From the NCBI RefSeq assembly GCF_004011505.1, contig NZ_SAUN01000001.1:2914001-2978000 (forward strand): a stretch of DNA of 64,000 nucleotides, in the 5' to 3' direction. Below are positions 42,258-52,953 of the stretch, one piece after another (position 1 is the first letter of the stretch; every line of letters starts with the position of its first letter). Origin of the DNA: Nonomuraea polychroma (GTDB lineage: Bacteria; Actinomycetota; Actinomycetes; Streptosporangiales; Streptosporangiaceae). The notes beneath the pieces are model-generated. The model saw nothing but the letters and a program-made list of their open reading frames with translations. It was not told where the DNA came from and did not search any database. The position numbers and the translations under genes are program-made.

Positions 42258-43094
42258 ATGGCTGAAAAGCCCGCGGACCATCATCGAGGTGTCGTCCTGC
42301 GGACCGAGCGGCTCTCGCCGCACATGGTCCGTGTCGTGGTCGGCGGTGACGGGCTGGCCGACTTCGCCACCTCGGGCCTGACCGACCACTATGTGAAAAT
42401 CGTCTTTCCCTATGAGGGTGTGCGATATCCCGAGCCGTTCAGCGTGAAGGCGTGTCGTGAGACCATGCCGCGCGAGCATTGGCCGCGGCTGCGCACGTAC
42501 ACCGTGCGCGCCTGGGACCCGGACACGCGCGAGCTGACCCTCGACTTCGTGGTCCACGGCGACGAGGGACTGGCCGGGCCGTGGGCGGACCGCGCCGCGC
42601 CGGGAGATGTCGTGCTCCTGCTGGGCCCCGGCGGCGGTTACGCGCCCGACCCCGAGGCGGACTGGCATCTGCTGGTGGGTGACGAGAGCGCGCTGCCGGC
42701 CATCGCGGCCTCGCTCGAGGCGCTGCCGGAGGGGGCGCTCGCGCACGTCCTGCTGGAGGTGGACGGGCCGGAGGACGAGCTGAAGCTCGACACGGCGGCG
42801 GACGCGCGGATCGCGTGGCTGTACCGGGGTGATCGGCCCGTGGGCGAGGTCCTGGTGAAGGCCGTGTGCGAGCTGGAGTTCCCGGACGGGGACGTCCACG
42901 CGTTCGTGCACGGTGAGGCCGGCTTCGTCAAGCAGCTCCGCCGTCACCTGCGCCTGGAGCGGGGGGTCTCCTTGGACCGGCTGTCGATCTCCGGATACTG
43001 GCGGGCCGGGGTGGACGACGAGGGCTGGCGCGCGCTCAAGCGCGACTGGAACAGCCAGGTCGAAGCCGAGGAATCCGCCGCGATCGCGAGCTGA
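42258..43094 (+). CDS. Siderophore-interacting protein (ferric-siderophore reductase)
   Basis: 278 residues. FAD-binding domain (about 10-120) with the RTYTVR motif (about 81-86) and a C-terminal SIP domain (about 120-265) with DESALPAIA (about 144-152). Such enzymes reduce Fe(III) in imported siderophores and release the iron. ATG 42258 has GGGGG 9 bases upstream; ATG 42249 is too close to it. The iron box upstream means it is made when iron is scarce. No siderophore transporter is adjacent. Confidence 0.9.
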   Translation: MAEKPADHHRGVVLRTERLSPHMVRVVVGGDGLADFATSGLTDHYVKIVFPYEGVRYPEPFSVKACRETMPREHWPRLRTYTVRAWDPDTRELTLDFVVHGDEGLAGPWADRAAPGDVVLLLGPGGGYAPDPEADWHLLVGDESALPAIAASLEALPEGALAHVLLEVDGPEDELKLDTAADARIAWLYRGDRPVGEVLVKAVCELEFPDGDVHAFVHGEAGFVKQLRRHLRLERGVSLDRLSISGYWRAGVDDEGWRALKRDWNSQVEAEESAAIAS

Positions 43095-43105
43095 CGCGCA
43101 AAAAG

Positions 43106-43143
43106 CGGCCGCGCCGGTCGCTGGGGGAAGACCGGCGCGGCCG
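43106..43143 (-). terminator. Strong terminator between SIP gene and aceA
   Basis: Perfect 14-bp stem CGGCCGCGCCGGTC/GACCGGCGCGGCCG with a 10-base loop. On the minus strand it is followed by CTTTTTGC, an intrinsic terminator for aceA; it also stops the convergent SIP gene. Confidence 0.85.
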
Positions 43144-43194
43144 TTCGCCGGGGAACCATCCCATGCCCTGGAGGTGGCCGGCGAGATCAGAAGG

Positions 43195-44481
<1,287 letters not shown>

Positions 44482-44566
44482 GTTCACTCCTTGTGTCGTC
44501 CCCTGGGGCTTATGCCGAGTCTCGTGCCCGGGACAGCTCGTCCCATAGGCACAACCGGTGAGAAGA

Positions 44567-44575
44567 TTTGCGAAA
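44567..44575. promoter_or_regulatory. RamB-box-like site
   Basis: TTTGCGAAA with flanking A-rich bases lies 86 bp upstream of aceA in the 237-bp divergent gap. RamB of corynebacteria binds AAAACTTTGCAAA-type sites, so this is a good candidate for control of aceA and of the regulator. A -10-like TAAGAT (44707-44712) ends 6 bases before the regulator start, suggesting a leaderless transcript there. Confidence 0.5.
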
Positions 44576-44718
44576 ATTCTTCATCTGTCTATTACTCGCG
44601 GGTATTCAGGCAAGAAGAAATCGTGAGTTTTACCGTTGGACTAGACCAATCACGTCGTGCCGGGCGATCTGGCGCTGGAGGCTAGAAGATGGACCGAATT
44701 TCTGTCTAAGATCGGGCC

Positions 44719-46191
44719 ATGGCGTCCTTGCTGGGTGAAGAACCGCTGTCTTTGACGCAAGAGCTGGATCTCATCGCGTTTGGCCAGCGCCTGCGCCACC
44801 TGCGTAAACAGCGCGGCATGACCCTGTCCGACCTGGGCTCGCGCGTCAGCAGGGCGCCGAGCCAGTTGTCGCTGCTGGAGAACGGCAAGCGCGAGCCCAA
44901 GCTGTCGCTGCTCAAAGCGCTGGCGTCCGCGCTCGGCGTGCCCGTGGAGGAGCTGCTGCGCCGCCAGCCGCCCAACCGCCGCGCCCAGCTCGAGATCGCC
45001 CTGGAGGAGGCGCAGCGCGACCCCGTCTACGCCGGGCTCGGCCTGCCGCGGCTGAAGGTCTCCGCCCGCGTGCCCAACGACGTGCTGGAGCACATCCTCG
45101 GCCTGTACGGCGAGCTGCGCGCCAGGCAGGCCCGCCGAACCGCCACCCCGGAAGAGGCCAGGGCGGCCAACGCCGAGTTGCGCCGCCGCCAGCGGGAGGT
45201 GGGCAACTACTTCCCCGAGATCGAGCAGGCCGCCGCCAAGGCGCTCGACGCGGTCGGCTACCGCACCGGCGCGTTGTCCCAGAGCATGATCCAGAGCCTG
45301 GTGACGCACTTCGGCTACACCGTGCACACCGCGCAGGACCTGCCCCGCTCCGTACGCTCCATCACCGACCTGCGCAACCGCCGCATCTACGTCAAGCACG
45401 AGCAACTCGGCATGCACACCCCGCGCACGATCCTGCTCCAGACGCTGGGACACCTGGCACTCGGCCACGACAAGCCGCGCGACTTCGCCGACTTCCTGCG
45501 CCAGCGCACCGAGGCCAACTACTTCGCCGCCGCCGTCCTCGTCCCCGAACGGGCCGCCACGCTCTACCTGCAGGAGGCCAAGAGCGACCGGGCGCTGTCG
45601 GTGGAGGACCTGCGGGACGTGTTCGCGGTGTCGTATGAGATGGCCGCCCACCGCTTCACCAACCTCGCCACCCATCACCTGGGCCTCGCCTGCCACTTCG
45701 TGCGCAATGACGCCGGCGGCACCATCTACAAGGCCTATGAGAACGACGGCATCGAGTTCCCCGCCGACGAGCAGGGCGCCATCGAGGGCCAGCGGATGTG
45801 CCTGCAGTGGTCGGGGCGGCAGGTGTTCGCCTCGCCGGACCGGTTCTCCGTCTACTACCAATACTCCGACTCGCCCACCGGGACGTACTTCTGCGTCGCG
45901 CACGTGGATCCCTCGCGCGAGCGGGACTTCGCCATCACGCTGGGGGTGCCGTACAAGGAGTCGCGGTGGTTCCGCGGCCGTGAGAGCACCAACCGCACGA
46001 AGTCCAACTGTCCCAATGGCGACTGCTGCCGCCGCCCGCCCACCGAGCTGGCCGAGCGCTGGGAGGGGTACGCCTGGCCGTCGGCCCGTGCCAACTCCCA
46101 CGTCCTGGCCGCGCTGCCGCCCGGGTCGTTTCCCGGGGTGGACGAGGCGGACGTGTACACCTTCCTGGAGCGCCATACGGCCGGTACATAA
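44719..46191 (+). CDS. RamB/ScfR-type transcriptional regulator
   Basis: 490 residues: an N-terminal XRE helix-turn-helix (LRHLRKQRGMTLSDLGSRVS, about 25-44), an ImmA/IrrE-like central domain (about 180-300) and the C-terminal short-chain fatty acyl regulator domain with a cysteine pair (NCPNGDCC, about 434-441). RamB proteins control acetate and propionate genes including isocitrate lyase. It is divergent from aceA, the classical arrangement, so regulation of the glyoxylate shunt is a firm inference. A longer linker than in C. glutamicum is not evident. Confidence 0.9.
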   Translation: MASLLGEEPLSLTQELDLIAFGQRLRHLRKQRGMTLSDLGSRVSRAPSQLSLLENGKREPKLSLLKALASALGVPVEELLRRQPPNRRAQLEIALEEAQRDPVYAGLGLPRLKVSARVPNDVLEHILGLYGELRARQARRTATPEEARAANAELRRRQREVGNYFPEIEQAAAKALDAVGYRTGALSQSMIQSLVTHFGYTVHTAQDLPRSVRSITDLRNRRIYVKHEQLGMHTPRTILLQTLGHLALGHDKPRDFADFLRQRTEANYFAAAVLVPERAATLYLQEAKSDRALSVEDLRDVFAVSYEMAAHRFTNLATHHLGLACHFVRNDAGGTIYKAYENDGIEFPADEQGAIEGQRMCLQWSGRQVFASPDRFSVYYQYSDSPTGTYFCVAHVDPSRERDFAITLGVPYKESRWFRGRESTNRTKSNCPNGDCCRRPPTELAERWEGYAWPSARANSHVLAALPPGSFPGVDEADVYTFLERHTAGT

Positions 46192-46245
46192 GTTGACATC
46201 TAGCGGGAATTGGGAGGAGTTGGGGGATTCGGGGGGAGGTGTCGC

Positions 46246-47172
46246 ATGCTTCCAGAAGTGTCCGGATGGTTGCGGCGCCGTACTTCGTCCGCCGGGGACT
46301 GGCCGGTCCGGGACCTGGTGGCCGCCAAGGGCGACACCACCGTCAGCGTGGTGCTCCCGGCCCGCGACGAACGAGAGACCATCGGCGAGATCGTCCGCGT
46401 CATCCGGCGCGAGCTGGACGGGCTCGTCGACGAGATCGTGGTCATCGACTCACGTTCCTGCGACGACACCGCGCGGGTGGCCACGCGGGCCGGAGCCCGG
46501 GTGCACGCCCAGGACGAGATCCTGCCGGAGCTCGAGCCACTGGACGGCAAGGGCGAGGCGCTGTGGAAGTCACTGGCGGTCACCGGCGGTGACGTCGTCG
46601 TGTTCGCCGACGCCGACATCAGGGGATTCCGCTCCTCGCTGATCTGCGGGGTGCTCGGGCCGCTGCTCGCCGATCCCACCGTCGGCTACGTCAAGGGCTG
46701 CTACGACCGCCCGCTGCACGGCACGCCCAACGGCGGCGGCCGGGTCACCGAGCTCGTCGCGCGCCCGCTCATCAACCTGCACTGGCCGCTGCTGGCCGGT
46801 TTCGTGCAGCCGCTGGCCGGCGAGTACGCCGGCCGCCGCTCGGCACTCGAACGTGTCCCGTTCCTCACCGGGTACGGCGTCGAGCTGGGCCTCCTGATCG
46901 ACCTGCTCGACCTGGCCGGGCTCGACGCGTTCGCGCAGGTGGACCTGGGCTCACGGGAGCACGCCCCGCAGTCGACCGAGGCGCTCGGCGGCATGGCGTG
47001 CCAGATCATGCTGGCCGCCTGGTCACGCCTGCAACGCCAGGGCAAGATCCAGGCCTTCCACGAGCCGTCGCTCGAGCTGGCACAGTTCCGGCGGGGCACG
47101 GCCGGACACGACATCCTTGACCGCGACGTCCGGATCTCCGAACGCCCACCCATGATCACCGTGACCGCCTGA
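46246..47172 (+). CDS. Glucosyl-3-phosphoglycerate synthase (GT81 type)
   Basis: 308 residues. A GT-A glycosyltransferase with VSVVLPARDERETIG (about 34-48) and the metal motif FADADIRG (about 125-132), followed by the loop VGYVKGCYDRPLHG, the pattern of GpgS enzymes, which make glucosyl-3-phosphoglycerate from UDP- or NDP-glucose, the first step to methylglucose lipopolysaccharides or a compatible solute. GGGAGG lies 7 bases before ATG 46246. No GpgP phosphatase gene is beside it. Confidence 0.85.
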   Translation: MLPEVSGWLRRRTSSAGDWPVRDLVAAKGDTTVSVVLPARDERETIGEIVRVIRRELDGLVDEIVVIDSRSCDDTARVATRAGARVHAQDEILPELEPLDGKGEALWKSLAVTGGDVVVFADADIRGFRSSLICGVLGPLLADPTVGYVKGCYDRPLHGTPNGGGRVTELVARPLINLHWPLLAGFVQPLAGEYAGRRSALERVPFLTGYGVELGLLIDLLDLAGLDAFAQVDLGSREHAPQSTEALGGMACQIMLAAWSRLQRQGKIQAFHEPSLELAQFRRGTAGHDILDRDVRISERPPMITVTA

Positions 47173-47213
47173 CCACCCCGGTCGTTCCGGAGGACGCTAC
47201 CGCTGGGTAAGGT

Positions 47214-47228
47214 GTTACCAGTGGTAAC
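47214..47228. promoter_or_regulatory. Palindromic operator upstream of acyl-CoA dehydrogenase
   Basis: GTTACCA-G-TGGTAAC, a perfect palindrome, 26 bp before the start codon; a further GGTAA/TTACC pair extends it to the left (47206-47219). This is the usual place and size of a TetR- or GntR-type operator of fatty-acid genes. Confidence 0.6.
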
Positions 47229-47254
47229 CCCTACGGGTGAGGAGTGTGCGGCGC

Positions 47255-48463
47255 ATGAGCGGGTTCTGTCCTGAACTCAGTGATGACGTGATCCAGGTAC
47301 GTGACTGGGTGCACGAGTTCGCCCGCGACGTGATCCGCCCCGCAGGCGCCGAATGGGACGAGCGCGAGGAGACCCCCTGGCCCGTCATCCAGGAAGCCGC
47401 CAAGATCGGTCTCTACTCCCTGGACTTCTTCGCCACCCAGTGGTTCGAGGAGAGCGGGCTGGGGCTGCCCGTGGCGTTCGAGGAGATCTTCTGGGGCGAC
47501 GCGGGCATCGGCCTGTCCATCGTCGGCACCGGCCTGGCCGCCGCCGCCCTGTCCTCGAACGGCACCCCCGAGCAGATGGGGGAGTGGCTGCCGCAGATGT
47601 TCGGCACCGAGGACGACGTCAAGCTGGGCGCCTTCTGCGCCTCCGAACCCGACGCCGGCTCAGACGTCGGCTCGATCCGCACCCGCGCCGTCTACGACCG
47701 GGGGGACTGGGTGCTGAACGGCGTCAAGACCTGGGCCACGAACGGCGGCATCGCCGACGTCCACGTGGTGGTGGCCTCCGTCGAGCCGTCACTCGGCACC
47801 CGCGGCCAGGCCTCCTTCGTCATCCCCCCGGGCACGCCCGGCCTGTCCATGGGCCAGAAGTTCCGCAAGCACGGCATCCGCGCCTCGCACACGGCCGAGG
47901 TGATCCTGGACGACGTCCGCGTTCCCGGCTCCTGCCTGCTCGGCGGCAAGGACAAGCTCGACGCCCGGCTGGCCCGCGTACGCAACGGCGAACGGTCCGG
48001 CGAGCAGGCCGCCATGCGGACGTTCGAGACCACCCGCCCGTCGGTCGCCGCCATGGCCGTGGGCATCGCCCGGGCGGCCTTCGAGTACGCCAGGGACTAC
48101 GCCCGCGAGCGTGAACAGTTCGGCCGCAAGATCGGCGAGAACCAGGCGATCGCCTTCCTCCTCGCCGACATGGCCACCCGCGTGGACGTCGCCCGCCTCC
48201 TGACCTGGCGGGCGGCCTGGATGGCCCGCCACAGCAGGCAGTTCGAGCAGGCGGAGGGCTCGATGTCGAAGCTGGTGGCGGGGGAGACGGCGGTGTGGGT
48301 GACGGAGCAGGCGATCCAGATCCTGGGCGGCGCGGGGTATACGAGGGAGCATCCGGTGGAGCGTTTCCACCGTGACGCCAAGATCTACACGATTTTCGAG
48401 GGTACGTCGGAGATCCAGCGGTTGATCATCGGGCGTGCGGTCACCGGCCTGCAGGTTCGCTGA
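47255..48463 (+). CDS. Acyl-CoA dehydrogenase
   Basis: 402 residues with the acyl-CoA dehydrogenase layout: helical N-domain, beta middle (GAFCASEPDAGSDVGSIRT at about 126-144), helical C-domain with YTIFEGTSEIQRLIIG (about 379-394), where the catalytic Glu sits. It oxidises acyl-CoA with FAD and passes electrons to ETF. ATG 47255 lies 11 bases after GGTGAGGAG. The gene stands alone after GpgS, with its own palindromic operator. Chain length cannot be read from sequence. Confidence 0.9.
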   Translation: MSGFCPELSDDVIQVRDWVHEFARDVIRPAGAEWDEREETPWPVIQEAAKIGLYSLDFFATQWFEESGLGLPVAFEEIFWGDAGIGLSIVGTGLAAAALSSNGTPEQMGEWLPQMFGTEDDVKLGAFCASEPDAGSDVGSIRTRAVYDRGDWVLNGVKTWATNGGIADVHVVVASVEPSLGTRGQASFVIPPGTPGLSMGQKFRKHGIRASHTAEVILDDVRVPGSCLLGGKDKLDARLARVRNGERSGEQAAMRTFETTRPSVAAMAVGIARAAFEYARDYAREREQFGRKIGENQAIAFLLADMATRVDVARLLTWRAAWMARHSRQFEQAEGSMSKLVAGETAVWVTEQAIQILGGAGYTREHPVERFHRDAKIYTIFEGTSEIQRLIIGRAVTGLQVR

Positions 48464-48610
48464 AAATGTCCGATCTTCGTGTGCTGCTCCTGGAGAGGGA
48501 TATGCAGCCTGTTCCGCCAGTGTTCCGGCAGAGCGCCCGGTTCATGCATGTGACCGTTTCCACGCGGTAGGCCGCGCCGGCGCCCGGACGGCGCGCGTGC
48601 CGCGGCCGTG

Positions 48611-49528
48611 ATGTTGAATGGACGCGTGGCCGACGGCAGACAATCGGCAGACCTTCCGTTATCCGCCTGCCTCCCCGGGGCTCCGGGCGAGGCTCCACCC
48701 GATCCGCCCCGGTGGGCTCCCATCGAGGAGCAGGTCGGCGACGCCGTCCGCGAGGTGCGGCGACGTCCTCGAGCGATCGTCGCGCGGGCCGCGGTCGTGG
48801 CGGTTCCCACGTTGGTGGCGCAGCTACTGCTGGCGCGGGCCACCGAGCGGCCGCTGGTCTGGCTCGGCTACCCGTTCGCGGCGGCCGACATCGCCGACTC
48901 CCTGCGCGCGACGACGATGCTCGTGGTCAACAGCGTTGCGATCGTCGTGCTCAGCGGGCTGCTCGCTCCCCACGTCACCGGATCCCGGCCGGTGGCTGGG
49001 CGACTGGGTGGACTGACGCGCCTGTGTGGGCTGACCTTCCTGCTCAGCGGTACGGCGCTGGGCCTGTGCGCCGCGATTCCGAGTTTCCAGGACGTGGACG
49101 CGCCGCTGTCGGCATGGCTGGGACCCGGCCTGCCGTTCTACCTGGCCAGCCTCATTGCGATCTCCGCAGTGGAGATTCGCTTCAGTTTCGCCGCGCCCGG
49201 CGTGACACTGAAGGGGTTGCGGGGCCGGGACGCCCTCAGGATGTCCCGGCGGCTGACGCGCGGCCTGTTCGTCAAGGTCGTGACCGTTCGGTGCCTGGCC
49301 CGGGCGCTGCTGGAGGGCTTCGGCGGGATCCTGGGGACCGCGGCCGTCGTGCTGCTGGCCGGCACGGCGCAGGTGGCCTCGCACGACCCGGGGCCGACCG
49401 GCTGGGCTGTTGTCGTCGCCGTCAAGTGGCTCGTGCTCACGTGCGTCCTGTCGATGACCTCCATGCTGGCCCTGCTGCAGTACCTGCGCCAGGACGCCCG
49501 GCTCCACGACGAGGGGGGCAATCCGTGA
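48611..49528 (+). CDS. Membrane protein of unknown function
   Basis: 305 residues: a Pro-rich N-terminus, then about six membrane segments (58-80, 95-120, 135-155, 170-190, 235-260, 265-290). No domain recognised; it may be related to its downstream neighbour, which overlaps by GTGA. The start is uncertain: GTG 48608 and ATG 48611 are adjacent and neither has a clear ribosome site. Confidence 0.6.
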   Translation: MLNGRVADGRQSADLPLSACLPGAPGEAPPDPPRWAPIEEQVGDAVREVRRRPRAIVARAAVVAVPTLVAQLLLARATERPLVWLGYPFAAADIADSLRATTMLVVNSVAIVVLSGLLAPHVTGSRPVAGRLGGLTRLCGLTFLLSGTALGLCAAIPSFQDVDAPLSAWLGPGLPFYLASLIAISAVEIRFSFAAPGVTLKGLRGRDALRMSRRLTRGLFVKVVTVRCLARALLEGFGGILGTAAVVLLAGTAQVASHDPGPTGWAVVVAVKWLVLTCVLSMTSMLALLQYLRQDARLHDEGGNP

Positions 49529-50487
49529 CGAATGTTCCCGCCGGGCAGCCCATCGTGCCGATCCGGCCGCTGTCACTGCCCGACATCTGGACTGGCGCCT
49601 TCCGCCTGCTGGGACGCCATCCCCGTCCCTTTTTCGGCAGCGCGCTGGTGATCGGCGTCTCGGCCGACCTCGTGCTGTGGGCGTGGGACCGGCTGGCCGG
49701 CGTCACCCTCGAGGCCCCGGGCACCGGCCCCGCGCAGCTGGCGCAGGCGAGCGTGCTCTCGCTCCTGCTGTCGGCCGCAGTCGGGTTGCTGGCCTTCGCG
49801 CTGGCCGAGGCAGTCCAGGCGGTGCTCGTCGTCCAGGCCATCACCGGCGAGCCCGTGCGGCTTCGCTCGGCGCTGGGCCTGCTGCGCCGCCGCGTACGGC
49901 CCGTGATCGGCGTGGCGGCGGCGTTGTTCACCGGCCCGCAGATGGTGATGTTGCTGCTGGCCGTGGCCATCGCGGTGATCATGTGGCGGGCCGAGCTGAT
50001 GACGGCCGTGCTCCTGTCGGGCGGGATGAGCGCCGCACTGACGGCGCTGCTGCCTCTATACCTGCTGCTGATGTTGTTCCTGGTGTTCGCGCCGGTGACG
50101 GCCGCTTTGGAACCTGTGGGGACGGGTGGCGCGCTGCGCCGATCATTCGTGCTGGCGGGCCGTCACCTGCTGCGCGTCGTCGGCGTGCTGGTGATTGCTC
50201 TGGTCACGTACGCGCTGCTCGGGGTGGCCGTGTCCTTGCCTTTGATGGTGGTGAGCGTGGCGCTGGCGGCGGCGAGCATGCGGACCGGGTCGGCGGCGCT
50301 CGCGACGGCCGCGGAGGCGTGGACCTGGGTGGTCGATGCCGTGGTGGCCGCGATGGGCGCTTGGTTCGTCGCGGCCGTCGTCCTGCTCTATCTTGACCTC
50401 CGCATACGCTACGAGGGTCTCGGAACGGAGCTCTGGCGCCGCTGGACGGCCCATGAGCAGGAGGCGGCGGGCAGCGAGGACCGGTGA
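49525..50487 (+). CDS. Polytopic membrane protein, possible GDPD-membrane-like
   Basis: 320 residues with about six membrane segments in a long helical bundle (36-58, 80-105, 130-155, 160-190, 215-245, 265-292), starting with IRPLSLPDIWTGAFRLLGRH, the head typical of actinobacterial proteins of the glycerophosphodiester-phosphodiesterase-membrane-domain-like group. No enzyme site is seen. GTG start overlaps the previous stop by 4 bases, so the two genes work together. Confidence 0.65.
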   Translation: MTNVPAGQPIVPIRPLSLPDIWTGAFRLLGRHPRPFFGSALVIGVSADLVLWAWDRLAGVTLEAPGTGPAQLAQASVLSLLLSAAVGLLAFALAEAVQAVLVVQAITGEPVRLRSALGLLRRRVRPVIGVAAALFTGPQMVMLLLAVAIAVIMWRAELMTAVLLSGGMSAALTALLPLYLLLMLFLVFAPVTAALEPVGTGGALRRSFVLAGRHLLRVVGVLVIALVTYALLGVAVSLPLMVVSVALAAASMRTGSAALATAAEAWTWVVDAVVAAMGAWFVAAVVLLYLDLRIRYEGLGTELWRRWTAHEQEAAGSEDR

Positions 50488-50583
50488 GTCCGTCCCCGGG
50501 CCGGGCCTTTCGTCCCCACAATGGATGCCCACCACACCCGTGCAGGCCACGGTTACGTCAACCTCCGCACATGACTCACGAGA

Positions 50584-51303
50584 CTAGCCTTTCATCAGTT
50601 GGGCGAGGCGGTCCCAGGCTGGGGATGAGGCTCCGGGCAGGGACTGCTCGGCCAACCGGGCGATAGCCGGGTTGTCGACGGGGCGGGACTCGGATCGGCT
50701 GTGGCGGTTGGCGAACCAGTTCCGGGTACGGTCCGCCAGGGCGGGGAGGCGGGGATCGTTCGGCGACCAGTCGTAGGCGGCGTCATGGTCAAGGCAGAGG
50801 GCGCGGAACTCGGGATCGGTCATCAGTTCGCGCTTTTCGGTGATCCACACGGCAGCGTCCTCCGGTGAGGCTGTTTGCATGAGGATCCAGCCGTCGCGTT
50901 CCAGGCGTATGTGGCGCTCACTGACGCCGAGTTCGCGCAAATCGTCGAGATAGTCGGCGACTTCCGGGGAGACGAAAAGCCGGTCGCCGCCGCGCAGCTG
51001 GGCGAGTTGATCGCGGGCTCGCCGCAGCTGCGCGATGCGGTCTTGGAGGTCGTGGTCGATCTCGGCGATGGCTGCCGTGAGCGTGTCCGGGTCGGCGTCA
51101 AGGAGGTCCTTGATGCGGGCCAGTGGCACGCCCGCATGGGCGAGGGTCCTGATCTTGACGAGGTCGATGGCGTCTTTGGCGGTGTAGCGCCGATAGCCGG
51201 ACGGGTCGCGGTCGGGCTCGGCGAGCAGACCGCGCTGGTGATAGTGGCGGATGGCTTTGATGGTCACTCCGGCGTAGTCCGCGAGCCGGCCAATCGTGAT
51301 CAT
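50584..51303 (-). CDS. MerR family transcriptional activator
   Basis: 239 residues: N-terminal MerR domain (MITIGRLADYAGVTIKAIRH, then YHQRGLL and SGYRRY, residues 1-45), a coiled-coil linker (about 70-105) and a C-terminal helical ligand-type domain (about 120-235) without the metal cysteines. It therefore senses an organic ligand. ATG 51303 is chosen because GGAAGG lies 9 bases ahead. It follows the hydrolase gene on the same strand, 43 bp away, and the hydrolase promoter holds a MerR-type operator. Confidence 0.85.
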   Translation of the reverse strand: MITIGRLADYAGVTIKAIRHYHQRGLLAEPDRDPSGYRRYTAKDAIDLVKIRTLAHAGVPLARIKDLLDADPDTLTAAIAEIDHDLQDRIAQLRRARDQLAQLRGGDRLFVSPEVADYLDDLRELGVSERHIRLERDGWILMQTASPEDAAVWITEKRELMTDPEFRALCLDHDAAYDWSPNDPRLPALADRTRNWFANRHSRSESRPVDNPAIARLAEQSLPGASSPAWDRLAQLMKG

Positions 51304-51346
51304 GGTGGGCATCCTTCCACTCGGCGGTCAGGTCATGCAGGAACGG

Positions 51347-52780
51347 TCAGGCCCGTCGGGTCAGGCGGCCGCCGCCGTTGCGGAAGCGTGCCTGCCCGTC
51401 GCGGAGGTCGTGGTAGGAGACGAGCAGCAGTCGCAGGTATCCGTCGAACGTCTCCAGCGGGTATCCGGCGGGGGCGAATAGGCCGGGCCGGATCGGCACG
51501 TAGCGCTGCGGCGGGGCGGAGGTCGCGCCTCCGGCGAACTCGGTGAAGATCCGCTCTTGCGATTCGTCCGCCGGTTCGTAGGTCATCCGCTCCTCGAGCC
51601 GGCCTTCGACGACGCTGACGTCGATGCGGAGCTGATGGGAGCGGTAGGTGCCCACGTAGGGGGTGAGGTCGATGTCCTGCCCCACTTCGGTGACCAGAGT
51701 GGGGATCTGGACGCCGAGATGCTCGCTCAGGAGCCGCTGCAGGATCTGGTCCTGCAGCATGATCGCCCCCTGGGTATTGCCGAAGGCGGTGAAGACCAGG
51801 TCATGTTCGGGCACGACGCACAGGATGGACACCCCGCCGGGCGACGCGCCCGACATGGCCAGGACGGTCGTGTCGCCGAACGGGTACAGCACCCAGCCCA
51901 GGCCCATCGGCGGGACGTTCGGGGTGGCCATGTCGTGCGAGACCTGCTGCATCAGCGCGGTCGACTCGGCCGACAGGACGCGTGTGCCGGATGGGGACAC
52001 ACCGCCCGCGAGGTGGGTGCGTCCGAAGGCGAGCAGGTCGGCGACGGTGCCGATCGGCGTGCCGCCGGCCGGCCCCCAGGTGTCGGGCAGCATGAACATG
52101 CCGGTGGGCTTGGCCGTCATGGTCTCGGGGTCCAGGAAGTGGCCGACAGCGGTGCTGCGCAGGATGGCCTGCTCGGCTGAGGTGCTGGAGTCCTTCATGC
52201 CGACGGGTGCGTAGATATCGCGCTCGAGCAGGCCGGGGAAGGGTATGCCGGTCACCACTTCCAGCAGGCGGCCGGCAACGATCATGCCGCCATTGGAGTA
52301 GCTGAGCTGCTCGCCGGGTTCGAACAGGGTGCCGCAGTTGCTCGCGAGGCCGTTGACGTAGGTCTTCAGGGCGTCGCGGCCCTTGGCATCAGGGAAGAAC
52401 AGGTCCGCGTCGATGCCGTTGGTGTGCGAGATCAGGTGCCGGACCAGGATCTTGTCCGCCGCGCCCGGTGCGGTCAGGGCGAATTCGGGCAGGTACGTCA
52501 CCACCGGCGTGTCGAGGTCCAGGACTCCGCGCTCGACCTGCTGGAGGACCAGCGTGGTGGTCAGGACCTTGGTGACAGAGCCGAAGAGGAATCCGGTGTC
52601 TTCCAGCATCGGTGCGCCGGTGGCGACGTTCGCGGTGCCATGGGCGACGACGATCTGCTGGCCGGCGTGGTAGACGCCGGCGACGAACCCGGGGACGTTG
52701 TCGGCCTCGCAGGAGGCCGCGACCTGCTCGCGGATCTGGGCTTCGACTGTGTGCAGTGCGTTGTCGTTCATGCGCATCAT
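51347..52780 (-). CDS. Serine hydrolase, beta-lactamase/class C fold
   Basis: 477 residues with nucleophile motif S68-V-T-K71 and tyrosine motif Y161-S-N163 of the beta-lactamase (DD-peptidase-like) family, and a C-terminal beta-rich part (about 380-470). No signal peptide is seen, so it is probably an intracellular esterase or amidase and not a secreted lactamase. Directly downstream of a MerR operator and co-directional with its MerR gene, it may be the target and its product or substrate the inducer. ATG 52780 is 9 bases from the operator arm. Confidence 0.8.
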   Translation of the reverse strand: MMRMNDNALHTVEAQIREQVAASCEADNVPGFVAGVYHAGQQIVVAHGTANVATGAPMLEDTGFLFGSVTKVLTTTLVLQQVERGVLDLDTPVVTYLPEFALTAPGAADKILVRHLISHTNGIDADLFFPDAKGRDALKTYVNGLASNCGTLFEPGEQLSYSNGGMIVAGRLLEVVTGIPFPGLLERDIYAPVGMKDSSTSAEQAILRSTAVGHFLDPETMTAKPTGMFMLPDTWGPAGGTPIGTVADLLAFGRTHLAGGVSPSGTRVLSAESTALMQQVSHDMATPNVPPMGLGWVLYPFGDTTVLAMSGASPGGVSILCVVPEHDLVFTAFGNTQGAIMLQDQILQRLLSEHLGVQIPTLVTEVGQDIDLTPYVGTYRSHQLRIDVSVVEGRLEERMTYEPADESQERIFTEFAGGATSAPPQRYVPIRPGLFAPAGYPLETFDGYLRLLLVSYHDLRDGQARFRNGGGRLTRRA

Positions 52781-52788
52781 CGTCGAAC

Positions 52789-52811
52789 CTTGACCTTAGG
52801 GCAGGGTCAAG
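52789..52811. promoter_or_regulatory. MerR-type operator/promoter
   Basis: CTTGACC (52789-52795) and GGTCAAG (52805-52811), 7-bp perfect arms, 9-bp spacer, between the -35 and -10 of the minus-strand hydrolase gene. TTGACC serves as -35. This is the classic MerR position. Confidence 0.75.
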
Positions 52812-52953
52812 CCCTGAAACAAAGAAAGCCGGTGAGCATCCCCGCCCTCAGATGCGCGAGCGATCAATGATCGTGTGTTTGGGCAGTCCGGCCGTAGAGC
52901 TTGCGATGCGCGAAGCTGTCGGCGCGGTGGGCCTGACCGTGCCCGTGCCGGCG

